Shown here: positions 1 through 31,000 of the stretch, in pieces
Layout of the letters: each line of letters begins with the position of its first letter
Numbering within the stretch: the stretch's first letter is position 1
NCBI GenBank assembly: GCA_001655205.1
Contig: LPNZ01005283.1
Span: forward strand, 1-45,092
Source of the DNA: Lenisia limosa
Lineage: Eukaryota; Breviatea
Direction of reading: 5' to 3'
DNA length: 45,092 bases
The notes under the pieces: model-generated
What the model was told of the DNA's origin: nothing
Database searches by the model: none
The model's input: the letters and a program-made list of their open reading frames with translations, nothing else
Made by a program: the position numbers and the translations under genes

Positions 1-2713
<2,713 letters not shown>

Positions 2714-2957
2714 TCTGGGATGTTCAAAATAAGGAAGTCGGACTTATTTGGTTCTCAGCTACTTAAATATTTACTTTCCAAACTAATTATAAACAAAGCG
2801 AAACAGCAAACAGAGATTGAGTTGGACGAGGGTTAAATGAATATTTTTTATGCCCAGCCCGGGGAAATACAACTCTGTGTTTGCTGGAGAAAAAATGCCT
2901 TTTTTTTAGTTAGTATCGTAGTAGTCACGTTCATAAGCTTAATTAAGGAGAGCAGTA
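2714..2957. promoter_or_regulatory. Shared intergenic region between Sec23 and V-ATPase A
   Basis: This 244-bp stretch separates the divergent start codons of two housekeeping genes and must hold both core promoters. It contains an AT-rich block around 2755-2800. I see no clear TATA box or other recognisable motif that could be assigned to one direction. Confidence 0.5.
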
Positions 2958-20061
<17,104 letters not shown>

Positions 20062-20429
20062 TCTTCTCTCTTTCTTGCATTTATCTATTGTTTCCCAAAG
20101 CCAATCATGTTAGAAATAGCAGCGATATCGTTATTTACTCTTGGACTGTTATGACACAAAACGTTATACATAAAATCAGAAAAAAGGTGTTCAAAACACC
20201 ATCACAGGCACAATACTACCATAAAATACAATACCAACACAAGAGATCACTTCGAAAAAGTCTTGTTATGGATGATTTCCCACACCAGGTCCAAAAGTTC
20301 AGTAGAAGAGTACTTGCGGGGGTAAAGGGGGAGATCCGTTATTGCTGTATCATGAGTCATGTATGTAATTGAGTGTCAATGAATAGAGTCTCAATGATAC
20401 TGCGAAAACTACCAAACACAATGATACTG

Positions 20430-23400
20430 CCATACTACACCAATGTCTCCATGATCAGCATACCTTGCTTGGCAGCGTCTTCGAGATGCTGAGAATCAAG
20501 ACCTGCAACAATCAGCCCTGGGTCAATCCCAATTAGATTATTGAGTCAATATTGTGAAACTTCAGAAATAATCTGATACAATGTATAATTTACATTTATT
20601 ATCAAATCAAATCTTCATGGACAGAAGCCTGCTACCCTCCACAGGGATATTAATCAGATTTCCCTTCGCCCACTGGTGTTGAAGGCTCGGCGGAACTGGT
20701 TGGGGAAAAGAGAAAAGGCTGGGGCATAGGCGAAGTGCTCAGAAAGGTGTATCACAAAACTATCGAAAAAGAAAGGATTCTGTATTGGTGAGTCCATGCT
20801 GCAGTTTTAGCGACCTCTCTACCCGTAAAAAACTGTTCAATTAAATAAAAATTGCATTCCCGAGAAGGAAAGCTCGAGAGAGCACGAAGACCCTCTGTTT
20901 CAGAGAAAGCGATTGGATGGATTTGGCTACTTTCTCTTTCCAATGTATCTTTCAATACCAATCAATTCAGAGAGCAAAGGATAGAGATCAGGAAATTGTT
21001 TGAGATCACCCAAAAAAAGAAAAATGAGAACACTTCTTTTTTGTTTTTTTTTCAAAACAAAACAAACTTGTACATTCGAACCCAATGTTCGATGCACATC
21101 TCGCTTTAAATATGATCATAATCCGAGTATTCAAAACCACAAGCACATTTTATTTGAACCTGGGGATCCATATAATAATGTAAATAAAAACCAAATATCA
21201 TATTCCCATTGACCAGCACTAATATATTTCTCAGAATCAGAAGAGTGGTTTGAATTATTGCGGATAGTTTTTGTGTTTCCCTCATACATCCCAAAATGCT
21301 GGAATTTCTACATGGTACGCCTCTTCCACAGGAAATCCCGCAAGATGGCCAAATGTCGAAAGAATTGTATCTTCAGGCTCCAGAGGGGGGTGGCCAAGGA
21401 AAGACTCAGCTAATGTCCCCGCACTAAACGCATTAACAGTCAAGGCCGTATTTCAAGTTGAGAGTCTTACAATTTTCTGACTGTTTGGGGCAGTTCACCA
21501 CTGAGCTCCAGAGCGCAGTTTCGCAATTGGAGGCGAATTAGCTGAGTGATGAGACGACCAAAGAGACTTGGCACTAACCGGAATCATGGCCCTCATTCGC
21601 GGCTTGGAAAAGCCGACAAAAGCTCCTCGGCTGGTGGGAGGGTCTAAGGAGGAATGGTCAAGAACAGTGTCTATTCCTTTGGTCCCAAGTTAAAGAGAAT
21701 AGAGAACCCACAAACAGCGCTGGAAGGGATACTCCGCAAAGGTAACACCGTATTTTGACACCTCTACAGGTCTTCTGTCAACACCATACTCCCTATCCAA
21801 ATAAGATTAAGGGTACCGAGGGTTACAAAGACCAATTCCCAGCAAACACATTGGGGTTGCCAAGAACACTGTGTTTAGAGAAATCCATTGATCCCGTTTT
21901 GATGAGGTGAAGAAGTGAGGGCAAATCTACCATCACATCAGAGTCAATCTAAAATTCTTAGTTGAAAAATGATGAAAATATCTTCACTTGTGAATTGTAG
22001 CAGCACATACCTTCATAAACACGTCGGCATGTGGAAACTCTTCGAAAATGGTGTTATACACAAAAGAAGCCTTAAAATATCAACTACAAGGCGATTGCTC
22101 CAAGTATGACAGTCACATTCTACGACGAACCTTATAAACCAAATGCTTGTTAGACTCTTTGAGGGGAACTATTGTGACGTCTCCATGAGTTTCGATCTCA
22201 GCCTCAATCAGTCCCTTCAACTCCCTGCATTTGGCTGTGGAGCTTGCTACTTCATTAGCTCATCTTCATTGATCCCACCTTGAAGACACTCAGGAAAATA
22301 GCCGACAACAAACACGTACTCATAGCACCCGCTAAAAGGTGAAATTTCTTTTCTAAATGTATTCACCACAGAAAGCTTGTAATACACAAGGCAAATTGTT
22401 GCAGTAAGCCAACTCTTTTGAGGTTTGGGAAAAGGCGGTATCCCTCATCAATTGTCGCTGAACAAAGTTGCCCGGGAGGGACGGAACTCCTACATAGAAC
22501 GTTACCGCTTTTTCATCTGAGTCGGATGCGTACCAATCGCAAGGCTGCACGTCTCATTACACATCTTGAGGTCGTCGCTGTAGTTTTGCCATGGACTCGG
22601 GCCTTCTAATAACAATAAAACGGACAAAAGAGAACATACTTGAGCTTAATATTTTGTTCCGAATGTCTTCATAATTAAAGGCAGGTCTTGTGTCTCTACG
22701 CTCGGTGTCATTGACATCCCATGTTATCCAAGTGCTATTTAGATCACACGGTAGGAACCTAAAAGTTGTAAGGCAAAAACATGATAGTGTAACAATTCAG
22801 CTAGTTTTACATACCACTTGTTCCCACCTTGACTCTGGTTGCACTCTATGGTACGGTTGCATAATGTTAGGCATTGAAGGTACTCCATGACTCTGCTTTT
22901 CTCCATCCGGACTAAAGCGATACGCTGGTGGTTATCAATCTTCAAGCCCAAAAATCGACCAGTCTTCAAATTGGTAGGACAAAACTCTTCACGCGACCTA
23001 CTTGAATACAACTCATAAAGCTTCTGATGAAGGTCGACAATGGGACATGACGCTGCTGACACTGCAAGACATTCAGCATTGTAGACCACGGTAAACAACG
23101 AAACGAATAAGAGGTTGTTCCCACCGGCTTTGTTGACGTCCGAGTATTGCACCGGGCTCTTCAGAAGAGAAGGCACGGATAACATGTGTAAATGGCACAT
23201 GTAGACCTAGACAAGATGAGCAAGAAACCCAAAACAAAGTGTGAGTAGTTACAGTCCACCCCTTACATGGTAAATACAGCCTTCGGGTGCGTGAAGAAGA
23301 GTGGTGGCTCGAATAGGCTGAAAAAGTGGGGCAAAGGATTTATTTAAATAGATCAATGAATACTTGAAGATATTATTATGGAATATTATTAAATGTAAAA

Positions 23401-23503
23401 GAGATAATTCAAAACTATGCCTTCGGATCCGCTTCATACCACATTACTGGATACACTCATAGCCTGGACAAAGGGGAAGTCAAAGAGGCTTGTCATGTTC
23501 ATT
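20430..23503 (-). CDS. GT31-like (beta-1,3-galactosyltransferase family) glycosyltransferase
   Basis: GT31 enzymes are usually Golgi type II proteins that add beta-1,3-linked sugars. The putative start at 23503 reads MNMTSLFDFPFVQAMSVSSN; next exons carry PIRATTLLHAPEGCIYHV (about 23320) and a Cys-containing region with LKIDNHQRIALVRMEKSRVM (about 22900). The catalytic part follows: VTFYVGVPSLPGNFVQRQLM (about 22480), YEYVFVVGYFPECLQGG (about 22310), ETHGDVTIVPLKESNKHLVY (about 22180), FEEFPHADVFMK (about 22010), then IDSDVMVDLPSLLHLIK with DSD in the metal-binding DxD position (about 21945), KYGVTFAEYPFQRC (about 21750) and PLEPEDTILSTFGHLAGFPV (about 21380), which corresponds to the ED-V..G segment. 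Last exons near 20500 are uncertain. The order of blocks matches the family; the N-terminal 200 residues are not recognised. Only 106 bp separate its start from the plus-strand gene at 23610. Confidence 0.65.
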
Positions 23504-23609
23504 GGGAAAGGGCTAAATGATAAATAAGATAACATCCCGCTAACATCCCAACCTTACCTGCTATCTTCTCTTGTATCAATTAACTTCCCCTTTTCCTGAA
23601 ACAATCAAA

Positions 23610-24387
23610 ATGTTGTCCCGAACTGGATATACCTTCAAAGTGCATGGTGATGAATACCCCCACCTTTTTTATTTCAAGAGCCGCCTGCATGGTCAGGAAC
23701 ACACCAACAATACGTTCGTCGTAGCATCCTTTGGTCCTGAATGGTAACTATTTTGGGCATTGTATTGGAGAGGAAAGAGAAGGGGTTTAAAACCAGAAAA
23801 CAAAATGAAAGGAAGCTTCTGTCATATTTACCAGTCAATTATGATGATAATATGGTGTTAGAAGGTATAATGGATAAAATGACCCACCATGGGGTAATGA
23901 TGTAACTATCAGGGTTTGTCTCCGAAAGTTTCATTACCGATGGCATGTTTATCCATTGCTCGGATACAGTCTATATGTGTTAATAAAATTTCCTAAGATG
24001 AATTATAAATGCTTGTCCTACAATTAAGAGCTGCTTCACTCCATTAAATGTCATAGCCACACCAAGTGCCTTGTAGTACTAAAATAGATCAGAATAAATA
24101 TCTCATACCATTTCAGGCTTCGTCAATTCATTGTTCGACCTAATCAAAACAACATCGTTGTGGATGTTCATTTCGAGACGAAGAGCTTCATCTACCAAGG
24201 TGAGCCAAGGATTGAAGGGAACGTACCGACAAAGGTCTCATTAGCTTGGATGAGGAAGCGAAATTGGAAACACGACCCTTGGTCCCTGACATTCAGGAAG
24301 GTGCCTCTTGCTGCCATACGCCAATGCATGTCCTCCAAAGTGCTCACTAGTCCTAATAAATTAAATTATATTCCAAAAAAAAAATGA
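23610..24387 (+). CDS. Small protein of unknown function
   Basis: Exon 1 (23610-23743) starts MLSRTGYTFKVHGDEYPHLF and ends in a GTAACT donor. Exon 2 (from 24117) joins in phase and reads LRQFIVRPNQNNIVVDVHFE. A possible 45-nt intron at 24200-24244 is in frame, so the protein continues the same way spliced or unspliced, to a Trp/Arg-rich stretch (AWMRKRNWKHDPWSL) and a stop at 24387. Total length is about 135-150 aa. There is no signal peptide, membrane segment or recognised domain. The first 75 residues look like a beta-rich compact domain. Identity unknown. Confidence 0.5.
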
Positions 24388-24689
24388 ACGGAATTAAATT
24401 GACAAACCAATGAACACAGGGCAAGTCTCCTTTTCTATTTTGAGGTTGTGACTAGCAAGTCTTGAGAAGTCTAAGTACAGTAACATAATTAGAACTTCAC
24501 TTCGATTCCAAAAAAACTGAATTTCTCGAAAATTTCTCGAAAATTTTCGATATTTTACCAGTATTATTCGAACTGAAGTGAAGCCCTAAACATAATATAT
24601 GAATGATAAGAATAAATCTGAAACAGAAAAGACAAAAGGATTGACTCTATTACTTCTTAAAAAAACCAAAATGTAATGCTCTTTTGAAA

Positions 24690-25178
24690 AAAAAACCAAT
24701 CACACCATAAGTTGGATGAATCTTCATGAACTCCATCGCCTCAACGTTATCGGCAAACACTGGAATATAGGGCCTGTCCCACATAAAGACGGGGTTAGTA
24801 CGCGAGAAAATCTGAGTCGTTACACCGATCTAAATGCAATTCTCACGCCATACCTGGAATTTGTCGAGATAGGGCACATCCTCGGGGTCGAAGGCCACGG
24901 TCGCGGCAGGCACGGCTGGCTTGGAGGGGTTCACCGCGTCCATAACTGGATAGCCACAAAGGGCCTTGTTCGCGTCTTTGAAGGGAATTTCTCGCTCAGT
25001 CGGCATCTCCAGAGGCAGGGCACCCGTTTTGTTGTAGAAGAATATGGGTATCTGTTGAGGTGATTCTTAGACTCAATGTTAACAGAATGATACAAGTAAA
25101 AGGAAAGGAGCAAACCTGGATGACTGCCAGCATGACAAAAAGGAAGAACCCCAGTTTGACATTGTGACTTATCGCCAT
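24690..25178 (-). CDS. Single-pass type II membrane protein, unknown (3' end unresolved)
   Basis: Exon 1 (25178-25116) encodes MAISHNVKLGFFLFVMLAVI, a short cytoplasmic tail and a signal anchor. Exon 2 (25051-24854) reads on with IPIFFYNKTGALPLEM (one N-glycosylation sequon), then KALCGYPVMDAVNPSKPAVP and EDVPYLDKFQ. A 42-nt intron leads to exon 3 (from 24811) with NPVFMWDRPYIPVFADNVEA and MEFMKIHPTYGVI. Topology suggests a Golgi or ER luminal enzyme; the PVFADN segment loosely resembles acceptor or donor loops of glycosyltransferases, but no family can be named. Where the coding region ends past 24690 is unclear; downstream sequence to 24400 is AT-rich. Confidence 0.5.
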
Positions 25179-25693
25179 TAGTATTTAGTTGGCTAGGTTT
25201 GGGTAATCTGAAATATCAGGTTAATTCTCAGATTATCAGCTTATCCTGAGATTTCATGTCAAATGAAAGGGGGAATTATTGAAAGGGGGAAAGACAGATT
25301 AGGGGTAAGATTCTTTTCAAAAAGCTGCATTCACCAACCCCTAAATCATATAAAATCACAAAAACAAACATACTGCAACACAGCAGGCAGGGCAGCGAGA
25401 TGAGACTGTCCCAACACTTTGGTTTTTGTTGTTGCACCACACGATAATTAATAAATAATCAATCTCTCTCAGATCTCTCTCTAAATCCAGGCTAAATCCA
25501 TTGCAAGCACAAGCTGTAAAATTTGTTTGGAGTCGGTTGAAGGAACCCCCAGGTCTCCCCAGAAACCCGAGCCCCCCTCCCTACCCTGGGTGCGGACCCC
25601 GATCCGGAATCCCCAATTCCTTCTCTCTGTGTTCAATATTCTGTTTTGATCAAACTGGTTAGACCTGACCTAGTGTTAGCGTTAAGCAAAACC

Positions 25694-27862
25694 ATGGGAC
25701 TTGCCGACCTTCTTGCAAAGCGTCCCTCACCCCAGGAGGTTTGGCTTGTTCGCCGCATTGATTGATTAGATCAATAGTGTTGGAAGCACTGGCATATACA
25801 TTAAACTCATTCCCATTTTATAATAGGGCATACTATTACAGGTGGTGATATCCCACATTGTTCAAATATCACCACTTAGGTGGAGGCAAAGGGAATCCGT
25901 AAAACCAAACGAGTAGTTTTTGATAAATATGCACCGAAGGTTGGCTCTTCAGTAGGTCAATGGATTATTCATGTATTTTTGTGTGAACAAGTCGGTGTAT
26001 TATGTTATTGTATCCCTGGACTGTGACAGGACTAAAATCATGTTGCTATAAAGCACAGATGACAATTCAGGATAAGGACTTCATCACACCTGCGTTTGCC
26101 GCAAAAGGTGGCTATGCTAACGATTATCTCTATGCAGGTATGTAGGAAGGGTAAAATGTTGGTACGGAGGGGAATGCAGCTTAATAACACATTATGAACC
26201 TTGCTTCACATTTTGCTACTTAGGCTAGGACTAGGATCCTCTTGTCTATTTGATGGTAATACAACTTTTCAGACAAGCTAGCATCTCTGGACGTCAACAC
26301 GATTGACCGAGCCCGAGGAGCCTTGTTTGGCTGCGCAATTGGAGATGCCGTCGGCACCACGGTGAGTGGCATTGACTACGTAGCTCACGATACCAATGTT
26401 GTTGTTTGTCGCTAACAAAACCCAGGTTGAGTTCCAGCCGCCGGGCTCCTTTGAGCCCGTGACGGACATGATCGGACAGGGGCCTTTCGACCTTCCCGCC
26501 GGATGTTGGACTGGTATGGGGTAATCTGGGGCAATCAAACAGTAATTAAATACATAATCTTCGTTCGTTGCTCTGGGATTAAGTCGTTTTCTTTATTTAA
26601 AACCAGGTTAGTTATGTTTACCTCATAGACGACACCTCCATGGCCATGTGCAATGCATTGAGCTTTGTGACCAAAGGCAAATGGGATCCCACTGACTGCC
26701 AAGAGAACTTCTGCAAATGGTTCCATAAAGGGTAGGCTAATGAGATCGAAATTTAATTGATTCAGGGTATGATATTTCTGCTCTCTGGTATCTTTATTCT
26801 CGCAGTCTGATGTCGCCCTTGGGATACTGCTTTGATATTGGTTCCACTGTTCGTGGAGCCCTGGCAAGCTACTCTGTGGGAAGGTGGTACTCTGAAGGGG
26901 TGGGGGCTGTCCTTATGGTCTTAATACGATTTGACATTCAGGGAAACCGCAATAAGGGCCCTTTTACTGGCGGGAAGGGAGAGAGGGCAGCAGGCAACGG
27001 CTCACTGATGCGTATTGTCCCCGTTTCCATTTTCGCTCATAGTGGTCAGCTTTTGCAAACTACTTAATCACCTTCTATCAGAAACGATAATTACTGTTTA
27101 TTGACATAGATCTGACTGAAGCCTTGAATGTGGCCTCGGAATCGTCACGCCTCACTCATGCAAATGTTGACTGCGTTGCGAGTTGTGTGCTGTACACCTC
27201 AATGACATGGATGGCAATCAACGGCTTCTCAAAGGTCTGTCCCATGACGTCATTATATGTATGGTCTGAATAACCCTGTAGCAAGATATTTTGAGTCTCG
27301 ACACCCAACCCAAAGAAACCCACGATTACCTAAAGAACAACCCCCTACCTCCCAACATTCAGGCTATTGCTGATGGCAACTACAAGGAACTCGAGCCTCC
27401 TGCGATCAAGGTATCGTTCATTCTGTTTTGATCAAAGCCCACCAATAAATTTTTTATTATTATTATTCGCCCATGAAAGTCGAGTTCATCTCCTCCAGGG
27501 CACGGGGCATGTTGTGAGAGCGTTGGAAGCTGCGCTGTGGGCATTCAACAAGACAGACAACTTCAAAGACGGCTGTCTTCTTGTGAGTTGAAATGGCTAT
27601 TAACAAGTCACATCAAATGTTGTTCTAACCGGCAGGCTGTCAACCTTGGTAATGATGCTGACACCACCGCCGCTATCTATGGCCAGGTTGCTCGGGGTTT
27701 CGATCTAATACAAGCCTTTTGATTGTTCTATTTGACTCTGACCTTCAGCTTGCGGGTGCTTTCTACGGTCTTTCACTCCTCCCGGAAGACTGGAAACACC
27801 GCGTGGTCTGGCCCAATGCCCTCCTACAAATGGCTGATGGCACTCTCACTGCCAAGCTCTGA
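25694..27862 (+). CDS. ADP-ribosylglycohydrolase (ARH/DraG family)
   Basis: Enzymes of this family remove ADP-ribose from proteins or hydrolyse related ADP-ribose bonds using two Mg ions. Thirteen exons in phase give 387 aa: 25694-25738, 25880-25939, 26059-26137, 26273-26361, 26426-26513, 26629-26731, 26806-26899, 26942-27044, 27110-27234, 27282-27410, 27499-27582, 27636-27686, 27749-27862. Family motifs appear in order: [30 protein letters not shown] (metal ligands in DDT), [30 protein letters not shown] and [20 protein letters not shown] (second metal-binding DADT). A 70-residue N-terminal extension ([14 protein letters not shown]...) precedes the domain and is not recognised. All catalytic residues look intact, so it should be active. 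It is convergent with the CAMSAP gene, with 221 bp between stop codons. Confidence 0.95.
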
Positions 27863-28083
27863 GCATCGTAACTGTTTTGATATTATTATTTATCTCTGTG
27901 TATCTCACAGCCCATATGACTAGTGTACAATGCATTAGAGAAAAAAGAAAGAGACACCCACTCGGGTAAGACAGACCATAAAACATAATAAAGAGTTGAA
28001 CTATAGATAAGCCACTTTCGATGACTCTAAACAGTTAAACACAAACGAATGCCAAGAATTGAAACACATGACATGATATTAGC

Positions 28084-31000
28084 TCAACTTTTAGAAGGAA
28101 CAAGTGCCACTGCATCAATCAAGGTTGAAATTTCACGAGCAAACGTGGCTTTAAACTGAGTCGCTGCCGTATTGTATCTAGGCGCATCAAGCAAGGCTGA
28201 AAAGAAGCACTCAGTACTCTAAAACGGGGCTTTTGCCCACCTATAAAAGGCTTCCACACGTTCGGCAGTGAAGGACTGCGGGCCACTACCCATCAACCTC
28301 GTTGCCTGTCAATTAAGTAAAAAGCAAACTCAATTGAGCAAAGAAGGTCAAAAGCCCACCACGTTGGTCTGGGCATCAAAGGAGTAGAGGCTATGGAACC
28401 TGATGGATTTTGATGACTTCATGAGAACAAGCAGATGACCGCTTCTCTCATTGTCCTGACAGTCCCGTTCAAAGGAATCAACAACCTGCTTTGTCACGGT
28501 TGGCGGTTCCACTATTCCTAATACCCCCCCAATAAGCATACAGCCATAACGTTGTCCCGCTCTGTTTGATTGACTGCTCCTGCCAACAGGACGTGTGTCA
28601 AGGCCCTTCGAATGACTGCACTGTTTGTTCGGATCTTATTGGAACGGCCTGCGGAGTGAGTGCCCCAAGGAACAACCACCAAACTACCTCTGGGTTTGGT
28701 GGAGACAATCGTCTCGTTATTAGGCGTTTCCACTCGGGAGGCAGCCTGAAGGTAAGTGGCTGATCATAAATATCAAACACGACGATTTCTTTCCCTTTGA
28801 GGATGGCCAACTCACTTGGGCTCGTCGCCGCTCATCTGAAAGGTGCTTCCTGAAAGTGTGAGAGGACTTGTAAAACATAATAATAATAAAAACCATGCTA
28901 TGAAAAGTTGCGCACCTTCGAGCTGCCTGGCGCTTCTGTTCCGCTTGCTCCTTCCGTCTCTCTTCCTCCTTTGCCTTCTTCCGTTGCTGTGTTGTCAACC
29001 CAACCCATTATTAGCCCCCCACCCCCCATTCCACACACCATTGCCGCCAGAAGTTTTTCTCTTTTGTCCGCCAGCTCTGATGTATCTGATGATGCCGGAC
29101 TTAGGTCCACGTCCCACTACGAGGTCAGCAAGAAACAAACTTAGGTGGACGGGGTAAATGACCTCGTTGGTAAATTTTTACCATAAATCTAGTCATTGTA
29201 CTTTCACTCATTTACCTGTTTCATTACGATTGTTTCCTCTTTGGGTTGCGAAGCAGTACCTAATGGAAATGAGAACATCAATACTAGAATATCACAATCC
29301 CCTAAAATGACAACATCCCTATATAGAATATATACATAGCTTTCATACTTTCACGAGGAGATGAGATAATTTCAACTGCATGAGGCGGGGCAAGACCCCC
29401 TGAAGTGCTCGGGACCAATGTGGATTCAGGAAATGCCGTTCTGAGAGTAATACATGATGAAAGAGGCGTTCTGAGAACACGTGATAAAATAGGCGTTCTA
29501 AGAGTAATATGATGAAAGACGGGTTCCTCTATGTTTAGAGAGAATACTAAATCTGACTATCTCTTCGGCTAGATTGGTCAGGGGTCAAAGCCTACGGTGA
29601 CTGTGCTAGTTCTTGATGGGGGGAACAGGCAGGACCATGCTAAAGAGATGAGAGCAGCCAATCAGTATCAAAACAGAATAGCTGAATCAGAAATGATAAA
29701 AATACAACCAATCAATAGGAAAACTTAAAAACATTCGTACATGGAAACCCATTGGGGAGTGCTGTGGAGATACAGTGAGTGGAAGGACCTGACTATGCTC
29801 GTGCGTCTGTGAGGTGAGGTGAAGCTGGGGTAGGCGTGGGAGTTACCATATGGGCTTGGTTGATCTGTGATGCGTGTGGATACTGCAAGGGGCTGACTGG
29901 CTGGGAGGCAGGGCTATATGACGCTTGCTTCGACTGTTGTTGTGTGTTCAGAAAGGCAATCCAATCGCCGGGGCTCACGTAGGCAGGTGGTGGTGCTGCG
30001 AGGGTAAGACTGGCTATTATCATCACCTTGAAGAGCAGAATGAGATTCAACACCAAAGCATCATACTACTTTTGACTCACGATAATAATTCAGATGGGTT
30101 GATTGGGGGACGCCTGGGGGAAGAAGGCTGGCAGTTTGAGCAGGTAGGAGCGGCTGGATCACTGGGTATTCCACCGCAGCAGGAACCTTCGCTGTTATTG
30201 GAAAGAGCATGACACCAGTCTAGTAACCAGAGATACCCCAATACCACGTGTCCATTCGCAGCTCTCGTTTCAATGATTGTCGCCTGTACATGTAAGTTAA
30301 ACCAGTCAGGGAGGGGCCATTAAACCAGCCAGGGAGGGGGCCATACATTCATTTCTGCAATTTTCTGTTCGACATCTGTAAGTTCTTTCTGCTTTTGGGA
30401 GAGTCTGAAAGGTCAGAATATCTCTCCGAGGCCCACTTGTCAACAAGGACTTGCTCCCTAGCCATTCTCTTAAGATCCTCTTGACGGCGCTTCTGAACCT
30501 CGTTTTCAGCCCGCTCTGCTGCCTCCTGCACTGTAAGATGCCTCCTTCATGGTGCCCAGCCCAGCATCGATGTATACGTAGAAATGATAGGTGGGGTGAT
30601 GAGAAAAATGATCATGCTACCAAGCGCACCCAAGCTATTAAGTTAACCAAGCGCACCCAAGCTATTAAGGACTCTTGATCCGCGTTCTGTCGTTGTCTTT
30701 TCTCTTCCGCTAGTCGGAGCTCCAACAGTTCAAATCTGACATTGGCTTAGTCGAATAAAGACAAAAGCTGGTCACGATTGCGCTCATTATCTACATACAC
30801 ATGTAAATTATGTATGTTCCCACCTTTTCTCAAGCTGCTCAAACGCATTTGTTGGAGACACTACCTCCGATATTTTCTAGACCATCAACACACAAATGAG
30901 ATGCTGTCACATAAGAAGGAATGGAAATAGACCAGTATTTCTGAAAGCACCCTCAAAAAAGGAAGGTATTGAAAAGACATTGAAGACAGCCTGAATGCAA

